Assembly: GCF_000420865.1 (NCBI RefSeq)
Contig: NZ_ATVT01000002.1
Location: 124,001-188,000, forward strand
Reading direction: 5' to 3'
From: Butyrivibrio sp. XPD2006
Lineage (GTDB): Bacteria; Bacillota; Clostridia; Lachnospirales; Lachnospiraceae
DNA length: 64,000 bases
Shown here one piece after another: positions 17,236-25,664 of the stretch. Numbering within the stretch: position 1 is the stretch's first letter; every line of letters begins with the position of its first letter. The notes under the pieces are model-generated. The model did not search any database, had not been told where the DNA came from, and saw nothing but the letters and a program-made list of their open reading frames with translations. Made by a program: the position numbers and the translations under genes.

Positions 17236-19500
17236 TCATACGGTATGCATGGGGTCAAAGTCAAATTGCACTGTAATTGTCTTTAACCTGCCCATAGCTT
17301 CAAGCTCTTTGATATAGTTCTCAAGCATATCCTTAAGGCCTACCAGAGCATTGTAGTCATCAAGCTTAACATACAATACTATTCTGAATACATCGTTAAT
17401 CTTACCTATACTGCCAAATGCCGGTCCGATGAAGACCGCGCTGGTTACCTTCTGCTGTTCCATTACAGCCCTGAGTCTTGTTGCAAACTCCATTCCCTCA
17501 TCTTCGTCCCTACAAAAGAGCTGAACACACATCATGTGCGATACAGGCGGATAGCGCAGAAGCTTTCTATAGGATATTTCCTCCCTGTAAAAAGACAAAT
17601 AGTCCTGCCTCGATGCCGTCTGAATACTGTAGTGCTCAGGCTGATAGCTCTGTATCACTACGTTTCCGGGTCGCACGCCTCTTCCGGCTCTTCCCGCCGC
17701 CTGAGTCAGGAGCTGGAAAGTTCTCTCACTGGCTCTGAAGTCACTGGCATAGAGTGACATATCCGCTGCAAGTATACCAACCAGCGTAACATCCGGGAAA
17801 TCATGGCCCTTTACTATCATCTGCGTTCCCACAAGGACATCCGCTTCCCTGTTTGCAAAGGCAGATAATATCTTGTCATAACTGCCCTTGGTTCTGGTAG
17901 TATCAGCATCCATCCTAAGAACCCTTGCCTGTGGCCAGAACTTCTTAACTTCATCCTCAATCTGCTGTGTTCCTGCCCTGAAGGATGATACATACTTAGA
18001 GCCGCACTTCGGGCATATCTTGGGTCTTGGCTCCTCATGTCCGCAATAGTGACATACAAGTCTTCCTCCTCTGTGTTCTGACAAAGACACATCACAGTGA
18101 GGGCACTTAAACACATGGCCACATGATCTGCAGGAGACAAATCCCGCAAGACCTCTTCTGTTGATAAAGAGCATCGCCTGCTCACCCTTTGAGAGCCTGT
18201 CTGTCATCAGCTCCTGAAGTCTTAATGAGAAAATTGATCGGTTACCGGCTCTTAGCTCCTCCCTGAGGTCAGCGATCTCAACCTCCGGAAGCGTACCTCC
18301 TGTAAGTCTTCTGTTTAGTTCAAACAGATGATACTCACCGGACTTGGCACGGTAATATGACTCAAGCGATGGAGTGGCAGAACCCAGCACAACGCATGCT
18401 CCGTCCGGCAACAACCTTGCAAGCTCAATCGCTGTTTCTCTCGCATGATATTTGGGAGCATTGTCGCTTTTGTAAGTCTGCTCATGCTCCTCGTCAATGA
18501 TAATTATTCCTGTATTTGGAAACGGTGTGAAAAGAGCTGATCTCGGCCCTATGATTATATCAATATCTCCACACCTCGCCCTCTCCATCTGGTCAAACTT
18601 CTCACCGGGAGAAAGCGATGAATTCATTACGGAAACCCTGTCTCCGAAATGTCTGTAAAAGCGCATCAAGGTCTGATAAGTCAGGGCAATTTCAGGGATC
18701 AGGACAATTGCCTGTTTCCCTCGTTTTATCATGTTATCTATAAGCGCTATATAAACCTCTGTCTTACCACTTCCCGTAATTCCGTGGATAAGGTAGGTAT
18801 CTCTTTTGCCATTGTCGTAGTCCGAACTGACAGTATCGACAATACTCTGCTGTTCAGGACTTAGCACCTTATCTTCATATCTTGAAGAAGTTCCTGCCAT
18901 TGGAGTTCTGAAATACTCTTCACTCTCTATCCTGATAATCCCTGCTTCGCTCATGCTCTTAAGGGTCTGTGAGCTCACACCGAGCTTATCCGTTATAAGC
19001 TCATAGGGAATCCTCTCATCGCTGTTATCAAGAAGTTCTTTCAGAATCCTCTCTCTGGCCTTCTGCTTCTTCCTGATACACTCGTAGTACGTCTCCGTTG
19101 CCTCCCTCAGTGGCATCCGCAGGGACACAAACTTATGCACCTGCCTCTTCATCTTCTTGCCGGAAGGGAGCACCGTCTTAAGAGCAGCATTCATGGTACC
19201 GCCGTAGTTCCTCTTCATCCAGGCCGCAAGCTTAATGGATATATCATCAGCAGAAGTCATATCACCGGACACTGCTATGATCTCCTTAATCTTATCCGGA
19301 TCCCAGTTAGCCTCATCCGTAAGCTCGATCACATACCCCTTCCTCTGGGTATCTCCCTTACCAAAAGGCGCAATAACACAGTCCCCGACAGCCACCTTTC
19401 CCCTCAGCCTGTCCGGAATTCTATACTGAAAAAGTCTATCAACTTTCTCATGTGATATATCAATAATTATATTCGCGTAAAGTGCTGCTTCTCTTTCCAA
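17236..19500 (-). CDS. priA: Primosomal protein N' (replication restart helicase PriA)
   Basis: Superfamily 2 DNA helicase that reloads the replisome at stalled forks. The 754 residues hold an N-terminal DNA-binding domain, a Walker A motif (GITGSGKTEVY), a DEEH box (IIIDEEHEQTYK) and the AGRAGRG helicase motif. Eight cysteines in four CxxC-type pairs (CRSCGHVFKCPHC ... CHYCG ... CPKCG) form the two zinc sites. The start codon is TTG at 19500, preceded by AAAGGAG at good spacing; no alternative ATG fits the conserved N-terminus. It has an extended -10 promoter, and the foldback element separates it from murE. Confidence 0.96.
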   Translation of the reverse strand: MEREAALYANIIIDISHEKVDRLFQYRIPDRLRGKVAVGDCVIAPFGKGDTQRKGYVIELTDEANWDPDKIKEIIAVSGDMTSADDISIKLAAWMKRNYGGTMNAALKTVLPSGKKMKRQVHKFVSLRMPLREATETYYECIRKKQKARERILKELLDNSDERIPYELITDKLGVSSQTLKSMSEAGIIRIESEEYFRTPMAGTSSRYEDKVLSPEQQSIVDTVSSDYDNGKRDTYLIHGITGSGKTEVYIALIDNMIKRGKQAIVLIPEIALTYQTLMRFYRHFGDRVSVMNSSLSPGEKFDQMERARCGDIDIIIGPRSALFTPFPNTGIIIIDEEHEQTYKSDNAPKYHARETAIELARLLPDGACVVLGSATPSLESYYRAKSGEYHLFELNRRLTGGTLPEVEIADLREELRAGNRSIFSLRLQELMTDRLSKGEQAMLFINRRGLAGFVSCRSCGHVFKCPHCDVSLSEHRGGRLVCHYCGHEEPRPKICPKCGSKYVSSFRAGTQQIEDEVKKFWPQARVLRMDADTTRTKGSYDKILSAFANREADVLVGTQMIVKGHDFPDVTLVGILAADMSLYASDFRASERTFQLLTQAAGRAGRGVRPGNVVIQSYQPEHYSIQTASRQDYLSFYREEISYRKLLRYPPVSHMMCVQLFCRDEDEGMEFATRLRAVMEQQKVTSAVFIGPAFGSIGKINDVFRIVLYVKLDDYNALVGLKDMLENYIKELEAMGRLKTITVQFDFDPMHTV

Positions 19501-19542
19501 GTGTAACTCCTTTACGTATTCAGTATCAAAAACATATAGGCT

Positions 19543-19551
19543 ATTATACCA
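19543..19551 (-). promoter_or_regulatory. Extended -10 promoter of priA
   Basis: Minus-strand TGG-TATAAT (hexamer at 19543-19548) lies about 43 bases before the TTG start. No consensus -35 is seen. It lies between the foldback element and priA, so priA-def can be transcribed independently of murE. Confidence 0.6.
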
Positions 19552-19599
19552 CGCCCTAATCTGATTCCTTAGACGATCTCATCTAAACGTAAATTATTT

Positions 19600-19802
19600 G
19601 AAGGCGGCTCTGACTGGAGGGCTCCCGGCCAATATATGTGAGCATTTTTGAGTCTTGTCCTGCGGAGATGAGACCTATCAATTTCTTAGTGCCTATGCAC
19701 GTAGAAATTGATGTCCAGGGCTCAGTGGAGCGCTTAGGACAACGAGAAAATGATCACATATATTGGCCGGGAGCCCCCAGGCAGAGCCGCCCCAAGTCCT
19801 TC
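19600..19802. mobile_element. MITE-like foldback element at the 3' end of murE
   Basis: A 203-bp element that folds back along almost its whole length. Both ends read GAAGG inward. The left arm CGGCTCTG...CCAATATATGTGA (to 19641) is matched by the right arm (19751 onward) over about 37 bp with one substitution and one single-base gap; the right end has a few extra bases after GAAGG. Inner segments continue the pairing: TTGTCCT with AGGACAA, TGAGxCCT with AGGxCTCA, ATCAATTTCT with AGAAATTGAT, and a GTGC-CTAT-GCAC tip. The 7-bp ATTATTT flanks it directly on both sides (19593-19599 and 19803-19809), as a target-site duplication would. No ORF of significance is inside. It could be a non-autonomous transposable element or a structured RNA. 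Confidence 0.75.
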
Positions 19803-19803
19803 A

Positions 19804-21291
19804 TTATTTGCGTTCGTCGAGTATTTCCTGGATGAGTTCGCGCTCGTCCATGTGGTATTTGACGCCCTTGATCTCCTGGTAGTCCTCGTGACCTTTGCCG
19901 GCGAGAACAATGATGTCACCCTGCTCGCCGTGATCGATGGCATAAGCTATGGCTTCCTTGCGGTCTGTAATCTTGATGTATTTGCCATCTGTCTTCTTGA
20001 TACCGGTCTCGATGTCGTTAATAATGTCGAGAGGCTCCTCAAAACGAGGATTGTCAGATGTGATTATGGTGAAATCCGCATATCTTCCGGAGACTTCTCC
20101 CATCTCAAAGCGGCGAAGCTTACTTCTGTTGCCGCCACAGCCAAAGAGACAGATAAGTCTGTTGGGACGGTAATCACGAAGTGTTGTCAAAAGAGATTTG
20201 AGAGCCATCGCATTGTGGGCATAGTCAATCATCAGTGTGAAATCATCAGATACCTTGACCATCTCTATTCTGCCCTTAACCTTGGCATCCTTGAGTGCAG
20301 GAGCAATCTGCTCAGGACTGCAGCCAAAGTGCCTTGCAACAGCAATTGCACAAAGTGCGTTGTAGACGCTGAACTTGCCGGGGTTTGTAATCTCTGCATG
20401 CATATTGATAAGTCCCTCTGTATCAAAGAAGACTCCGAGATTGCCCGGTTTTCTGATATATGCAAGATTGATGGCACGAATGTCCACATCCTTGTTAAAT
20501 CCATAGGTTTCAACGTCACAGGTATGACCTTCAAGGATATCCTCGGTATGGATATCGTCTCCGTTGCAGATACCCACCTTGCACTGTTTAAATAAAAGTC
20601 CCTTGCAATGCATGTAATCTTCGAAGTCCTTGTGTTCATTAGGGCCAATATGATCAGGTTCAATGTTTGTAAAGATTCCGATATCAAAAATAAATCCCTG
20701 GCTTCTGTGAAGCATAAGTCCCTGGGAAGAAACCTCCATGACTACAGCATCACATCCTGCCTGGACCATTCTGGACATGTACTCCTGAAGGGTATATGAC
20801 TCAGGTGTTGTATTCTCAGCATGAATATGCTCGTCGCCGATTATTACCTCAATAGTTCCGATAAGTCCTACCTTGTATCCGGCATTCTCAAGCATACTCC
20901 TGATGAGATATGTAGTAGTGGTCTTGCCTTTGGTTCCTGTTATACCGATTGTCTTAAGTTTGGAAGCCGGGTGATCAAAATATGCTGCAGAAATAAATGC
21001 CATTGCATATCTGGTGTCTGCAACTCTTATAACAGGCAGCTCTGACCCTTCGGGAAGCTCAACATCAGATTCTGCAACTATAGCTGCTGCCTTTTTCTCA
21101 TCTGCATCTGCTGCGCAGGAATGTCCGTCAAAATTAGCGCCCTTAATACAAATAAAAAGAGATCCCTCTTCAATTTTCCTGTTATCATTTATTACATTTT
21201 TAATCTCAATATCAGCTGCATTCAGTTCTTTTTCACTGTTTCCTGCAGTAATTCTGTATTCAAGCCCTTCCAGCAGTTTTTCTAGCTTCAT
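19804..21291 (-). CDS. murE: UDP-MurNAc-tripeptide synthetase (meso-diaminopimelate-adding)
   Basis: Cytoplasmic Mur ligase adding the third amino acid to UDP-MurNAc-L-Ala-D-Glu during peptidoglycan synthesis. The ~495 residues show the ATP-binding loop GITGTKGKTTTTYL, a central domain and a C-terminal domain with TSDNPRFEEP. The DNPR motif is characteristic of enzymes specific for meso-diaminopimelate. The reading frame is open 39 codons further upstream, but GGAGG seven bases before ATG 21291 (MKLEKLLEGL) sets the start. The stop codon TAA (19804-19806) lies within the 7-bp direct repeat flanking the foldback element, so the insertion left the protein intact. Upstream are a TATAAT box and two inverted repeats. 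Confidence 0.96.
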   Translation of the reverse strand: MKLEKLLEGLEYRITAGNSEKELNAADIEIKNVINDNRKIEEGSLFICIKGANFDGHSCAADADEKKAAAIVAESDVELPEGSELPVIRVADTRYAMAFISAAYFDHPASKLKTIGITGTKGKTTTTYLIRSMLENAGYKVGLIGTIEVIIGDEHIHAENTTPESYTLQEYMSRMVQAGCDAVVMEVSSQGLMLHRSQGFIFDIGIFTNIEPDHIGPNEHKDFEDYMHCKGLLFKQCKVGICNGDDIHTEDILEGHTCDVETYGFNKDVDIRAINLAYIRKPGNLGVFFDTEGLINMHAEITNPGKFSVYNALCAIAVARHFGCSPEQIAPALKDAKVKGRIEMVKVSDDFTLMIDYAHNAMALKSLLTTLRDYRPNRLICLFGCGGNRSKLRRFEMGEVSGRYADFTIITSDNPRFEEPLDIINDIETGIKKTDGKYIKITDRKEAIAYAIDHGEQGDIIVLAGKGHEDYQEIKGVKYHMDERELIQEILDERK

Positions 21292-21321
21292 TTGTCGACC
21301 TCCAATTTTTAATATTTTCGT

Positions 21322-21380
21322 CACATTTACGACACAAATGTGTATTATATTATTCTTATAGATGTGAACTAGCTCACATC
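21322..21380 (-). promoter_or_regulatory. murE promoter with Crp/Fnr-like palindrome
   Basis: Minus-strand TATAAT is at 21344-21349. The expected -35 region is covered by GATGTGA-ACTAGC-TCACATC (21361-21380), a perfect dyad that contains the TGTGA-N6-TCACA pattern of Crp-type sites. A second dyad CACATTT-N7-AAATGTG (21322-21342) lies in the leader. The two share the CACAT half-site. A regulator of the Crp/Fnr family could bind; which one is unknown. Confidence 0.45.
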
Positions 21381-21393
21381 TCCCCCTCATAAG

Positions 21394-21431
21394 AAACCGC
21401 AAACACACGCTTCGCGTGTGTTTTTGTGGTT
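21394..21431 (-). terminator. Probable terminator downstream of recJ
   Basis: A long stem (AAACACACGC with GCGTGTGTTT around a TTC loop, extended by AAACC/GGTTT) immediately after the recJ stop. The T-tract on the minus strand is interrupted (TTTGCGGTTTC), so termination may be partial. Confidence 0.6.
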
Positions 21432-23227
21432 TATGGAGTATTTTTCGAATAATCGCTCATTACCAGCTGAACGCTTTCTCTTCCCATATAGCTGTTAATA
21501 TTAGGATAGAAAGCTGCCTTAATAGTCATTGCGTTCTTAACATCTCCGGCGTAGAGATCCTCTACTCCTTCTGCTCCAAACTCACTTTCAAGAAATTCAT
21601 TAAAGCCATCCAGATCTCCAAAATACATCATATCACAGGCCATGCCCGATTCATCACATACTCTGTATTTCCCGCAGTTTCTGTTTTTGCCGAGAATCCT
21701 ACCAGAGAGGAGTTTAATGTCCTTTTGAACAAATATAGGCTTCCCATTGCCGTTCCCAAAGGGCTCAAGTCTCTCAAGTTCCCTGACAAAATCCATGTCA
21801 GCATATCTGAACGGTAGAACCATATCTACCTTAAGCACCGGCACAAAGTCCTCTTCAGTCAGCATGCACTGCTCATTAAGTCTTGTTCTCAGAATATCTA
21901 TGTTCTCAACAGGAAGTGATAATCCTGCCGCCATCTTGTGTCCGCCAAATTTCGTAAACAGATCCTTGCAGGCTGAAAGCGCCTTAAACATATCATAACT
22001 TTCTATTGATCTTCCGGATCCCTTTGCCCCCTCTGCTCCGTTGGTAAGAATGATCGTAGGTCTGTAATATTTTTCCTTGATCCTTCCTGCTATGATTCCC
22101 GCAATAGATTCGTTAACATCAGGGAGATATACAACAAGAACCTTGGGAAGCTCTCCCCCCTCAGTCATCTTCTCTATTTCGGCAACCGCAGCATCAACAC
22201 CCTGAACGGTCATAGTCTTTCTGGAATCATTCATATCCTTGAGATCCTGAGCCATACGTGCTGCCTTGTTGATGTCCTCTTCCAGAAAAAGAGAAAGAGC
22301 GCGTGATGCCAGATCAAGTCGTCCTGTGGCATTAAGACAGGGACCAATCACAAAGCCATAGTGGAATGCAGACAGTTTTCTAGCATCAAGATCATTAACA
22401 TTAATGAGGGCCTTAAGGCCGGCATTTTGTGTGTACGCTATCCGATTTAATGATTCCTTGACGATTATCCTGTTCTCATCGCGAAGTTCCATAACATCAC
22501 AGACTGTTGCGATTCCGGCAAAGATGAGCATTTCATCAAAGAAAGCCTTAACTTCTTCCTCTTTATCCCTCTTAGAGATTCTGGCCATCATCTGAAGAAA
22601 CTTGTATGCAACAACAGCTCCGCATATCTCCTTAAAGCTGCAGCTTCCTTCTCTTCTCTTGGGGTCTATGACTGCATCTGCAGGAGGAAGTATCTCTTTG
22701 TCGCCGTCACTTCCTTCTTCAAAAGGGACCTCGTGATGATCGGTGACAACCACTGTCAGGCCCTCATCCTTGGCATGTCTGACCTGTTCAAATGCAGCAA
22801 TTCCGTTATCACATGTAATTATGGTGTCACGACCTTCTGCAATTGCGTCGTCTACCAGTTTGATACTAAGGCCATATCCGTCCTTGACCCTGTCAGGAAG
22901 AACATAGTCCACATCAGCCCCAAAAAGCTCAAGGCCCTTGACCAGAATGTAAGAAGAACAAATGCCATCTACATCGTAATCTCCTATCACCCTGATATGT
23001 GCTCCATCGGAAATCCTTCCTAGTATCACTTCCGCTCCCTTTTCAATATCAAAAAGTTCCGCAGGGTCATGAAGCATTGAAGCATCTCCCGAGAGATATC
23101 GCATTATCTCTTCATCAGTAGAAAGCCCTCTATTGGTAAGAAGCCTGGCTGTGATCCTGTTTATTCCGAACTTATCAGCTATCGCATCAAAGTCAGCCTT
23201 CTTCATCTTCACCATCCATTTTGACAT
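21431..23227 (-). CDS. recJ: Single-stranded-DNA-specific exonuclease RecJ
   Basis: 5'-3' exonuclease of the DHH phosphoesterase superfamily acting in recombinational repair. The ~598 residues include the DYDVDG motif (metal ligands), TCDNGI, the DHH motif in VTDHHEVP, the DHHA1 domain with GSGRS and the GGHKMAAGLS motif, then a C-terminal OB-fold. These are all in the order expected for RecJ. The reading frame begins seven codons earlier, but GGGGAG before ATG 23227 (MSKWMVKMK) supports this start. It lies 63 bp downstream of the secDF terminator and precedes murE; recJ beside secDF is a common Firmicute arrangement. Confidence 0.95.
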   Translation of the reverse strand: MSKWMVKMKKADFDAIADKFGINRITARLLTNRGLSTDEEIMRYLSGDASMLHDPAELFDIEKGAEVILGRISDGAHIRVIGDYDVDGICSSYILVKGLELFGADVDYVLPDRVKDGYGLSIKLVDDAIAEGRDTIITCDNGIAAFEQVRHAKDEGLTVVVTDHHEVPFEEGSDGDKEILPPADAVIDPKRREGSCSFKEICGAVVAYKFLQMMARISKRDKEEEVKAFFDEMLIFAGIATVCDVMELRDENRIIVKESLNRIAYTQNAGLKALINVNDLDARKLSAFHYGFVIGPCLNATGRLDLASRALSLFLEEDINKAARMAQDLKDMNDSRKTMTVQGVDAAVAEIEKMTEGGELPKVLVVYLPDVNESIAGIIAGRIKEKYYRPTIILTNGAEGAKGSGRSIESYDMFKALSACKDLFTKFGGHKMAAGLSLPVENIDILRTRLNEQCMLTEEDFVPVLKVDMVLPFRYADMDFVRELERLEPFGNGNGKPIFVQKDIKLLSGRILGKNRNCGKYRVCDESGMACDMMYFGDLDGFNEFLESEFGAEGVEDLYAGDVKNAMTIKAAFYPNINSYMGRESVQLVMSDYSKNTP

Positions 23228-23290
23228 ACAAACACTCCCCAAATCCATACTAAAAGATGTCTATACCCTTGCATAAAATGCTCAAAAGGG

Positions 23291-23331
23291 TAAAAAAACA
23301 CCGTTCATATTATTATAAACATGAACGGTGT
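23291..23331 (-). terminator. Rho-independent terminator of the scfA-scfB-secDF operon
   Basis: A perfect 11-bp stem (23298-23308 with 23321-23331), 12-base loop and a run of T residues on the minus strand, 14 bp past the secDF stop. Confidence 0.9.
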
Positions 23332-23345
23332 CCTATTTTTATACC

Positions 23346-25646
23346 TTATTCAGCTTTTTTGCTTCCAATGAAGTTCTTAAAGCTTGTCTTGAGGTCATAC
23401 CACATAGGTGATGCAATGAAGATTGATGAGTATGTACCACAGATTACGCCAACCATAAGAGGAAGAGCAAATGCCTTGATATCAGCTACACCGAAAATGT
23501 AAAGAGCAAATACTGTAAAGAATGTAGTTGCTGATGTAAAGAGGCTTCGTGTAACAGTCTGGGATACACTGGTGTTAACCAGGTCTTCCAGTTCCTTCTT
23601 GCCAGTAGCAAGGTGCAGGTTCTCACGGATACGGTCGAAGGTTACGATTGTGTCGTTGATGGAGTAACCGATGATTGTGAGTACTACTGCGATGAATGTG
23701 TTACCTACTGCAAGTCTTGTAAATGCGTAAGATACAACCACAATAAGTGCATCATGGGCAAGAGCTATAATTGCTGCTGCACCAAACTTGATATCCTTGA
23801 ATCTGATCCAGATGTAGATCAGCATCAAGACAAGCGCAATAGCAAGAGCAACAATAGCATCTGTTCTCATCTCTGAACTGATAACACCACTGATTGTCTC
23901 TGCAGCAATATTCTCAGGTGTTACACCGTAATTGGCCTCAAGTATCTGATCAACAGCTTCTCTCTGATCAACTGTAAGAGTTGATGTCTTAAAGATAACC
24001 TGATTTGTTCCGGTAACTGTCTGGATAAGGACCTCATTGATGCCTGCTGCGCTCTTGATATCTTCTTTTACTCCTGACTCAAGTTCAGCAAGAGTGTATG
24101 CCTTGTCAAATGTAACAGTTGTTGATGTTCCACCAACGAAATCAAGGCTGTAGTTAAATGCACCCTTACCTGCTGATGCATTAACACCCATAACTACTAC
24201 ACCGGCAATAACGATTGCGCATGAGATAGCGTAGAAAATCTTTCTCTTAGCAACAAAGTCAAACTTCTTAACCTTCTTGGCCTTACCGTAAAGAACAGGG
24301 CTCTGAAGTCCGATTCCGTAAAGTATAGATGTGATCCATCTTGTAATAACAAGTGCGGTAAACATTGAAAGGATAATACCAAGGATAAGAGTCTCTGCAA
24401 ATCCCTTAATGCTTCCTGTGCCCTTCCACAGCAATACGGCTGCAATGATAAGAGTAGTAATGTTACCGTCAAGGATTGATGAAAGCGCTTTGTTATATCC
24501 GTTCTTTCTTGCCTCATCAACAGGCTTACCGACTGCAATCTCCTCCTTGATCCTGGAGAATACAAGCACGTTGGCATCAACCGCCATACCAATTGAAAGG
24601 ATGATACCTGCAATACCCGGAAGAGTAAGTGTCATCTCAAAGGCAGATAACAGGAATACCATAAGTCCTGAGTAAAATGCAAGAGCAAGTGTTGCAGATA
24701 AGCCAAGCAGTCTGAAGAATACGATCATAAAGATTGCAATAAGCGCAAATCCAACAGCTGCTGCATAAAGGCTTGTCTTAATAGCATCGCTACCAAGCTG
24801 AGCACCTACAACGTTTGAACGAAGTTCATTGAGCTGAAGCTTAAGTCCACCGATACGGATCATTGAAGCAAGATTATCTGCCGCTTCAAATGAGCTCATT
24901 CCTGTAATAACCGCCTTACCGTCTGTAATGGCAGCCTGAACATTAGGAACACTGATGAACTGTCCGTCATAGTAGATACCGATGCTCTCACCGTTTGCAA
25001 AAGCCTTGGTTGTTGCATCTGCAAAAGCCTTGGCTCCGTTCTCTGTAAACTCAAGAGAAACAACCGGCTCCTGTGCTCCGTATGAATCCTGCTGGTATGC
25101 TGCCTGAGCAGCTTCTACATCCTCACCGCCAAGAACAATTGATCCTTCAGCCTGAAGCTCTTCAATTGTCTTGTTGAGCTGATAGCCGTAGATCATCACG
25201 CCGTTCTCATCAACTTCAATATTTCCATCCTCTGTGATTCCGGAATGATATGTGTAGTTATCATTGCCGTTTGCATCAGTCTGGGCTATGAAATAAAGAT
25301 TTCCGGGCTGTCCCAGATCCTCAAGGATCTTGTTAGCATCTGACACACCGGGAATCTCAATGTTTATACGGTTTGTACCTTCCTGATAAACCTGAGACTC
25401 TGTACTGTACTGCTGCACACGCTGCTGCAGCTTGTAAATGGTATCTGACATATCCTCTTTGCTGGGAGTGCCATCACCAACTACCTCGTAAGTGATGCTG
25501 ACACCACCTGCAAGATCAAGTCCGAGATCAATACTGCTGAGTGATCCTGACTTATCGGCGCCAAGTCCGAAAACTGCTGAGTATCCGATTCCCCCAAGAA
25601 GTCCAAGGGTAAGGATCAGCGCCAATACATACTTTAACCTTTTCAT
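23346..25646 (-). CDS. secDF: Fused protein-export membrane protein SecD/SecF
   Basis: Single 766-residue polypeptide joining SecD and SecF, the proton-driven components that assist Sec protein export. The SecD half (about 1-445) has the first transmembrane helix, the GLDLAGGVS motif, a large extracytoplasmic P1 domain and a six-helix end (GIILSIGMAVDANVLVFSRIKEE). The SecF half (about 465-766) has the DFVGGTS motif, a small extracytoplasmic domain and the matching GYSINDTIVTFDRIREN motif. Fusion is common in Bacillus and many Clostridia. It starts 18 bp after scfB and is in the same transcript, an association widely conserved in Clostridia although the reason is unclear. Confidence 0.96.
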   Translation of the reverse strand: MKRLKYVLALILTLGLLGGIGYSAVFGLGADKSGSLSSIDLGLDLAGGVSITYEVVGDGTPSKEDMSDTIYKLQQRVQQYSTESQVYQEGTNRINIEIPGVSDANKILEDLGQPGNLYFIAQTDANGNDNYTYHSGITEDGNIEVDENGVMIYGYQLNKTIEELQAEGSIVLGGEDVEAAQAAYQQDSYGAQEPVVSLEFTENGAKAFADATTKAFANGESIGIYYDGQFISVPNVQAAITDGKAVITGMSSFEAADNLASMIRIGGLKLQLNELRSNVVGAQLGSDAIKTSLYAAAVGFALIAIFMIVFFRLLGLSATLALAFYSGLMVFLLSAFEMTLTLPGIAGIILSIGMAVDANVLVFSRIKEEIAVGKPVDEARKNGYNKALSSILDGNITTLIIAAVLLWKGTGSIKGFAETLILGIILSMFTALVITRWITSILYGIGLQSPVLYGKAKKVKKFDFVAKRKIFYAISCAIVIAGVVVMGVNASAGKGAFNYSLDFVGGTSTTVTFDKAYTLAELESGVKEDIKSAAGINEVLIQTVTGTNQVIFKTSTLTVDQREAVDQILEANYGVTPENIAAETISGVISSEMRTDAIVALAIALVLMLIYIWIRFKDIKFGAAAIIALAHDALIVVVSYAFTRLAVGNTFIAVVLTIIGYSINDTIVTFDRIRENLHLATGKKELEDLVNTSVSQTVTRSLFTSATTFFTVFALYIFGVADIKAFALPLMVGVICGTYSSIFIASPMWYDLKTSFKNFIGSKKAE

Positions 25647-25664
25647 GACTTATTATTCCTCCAT

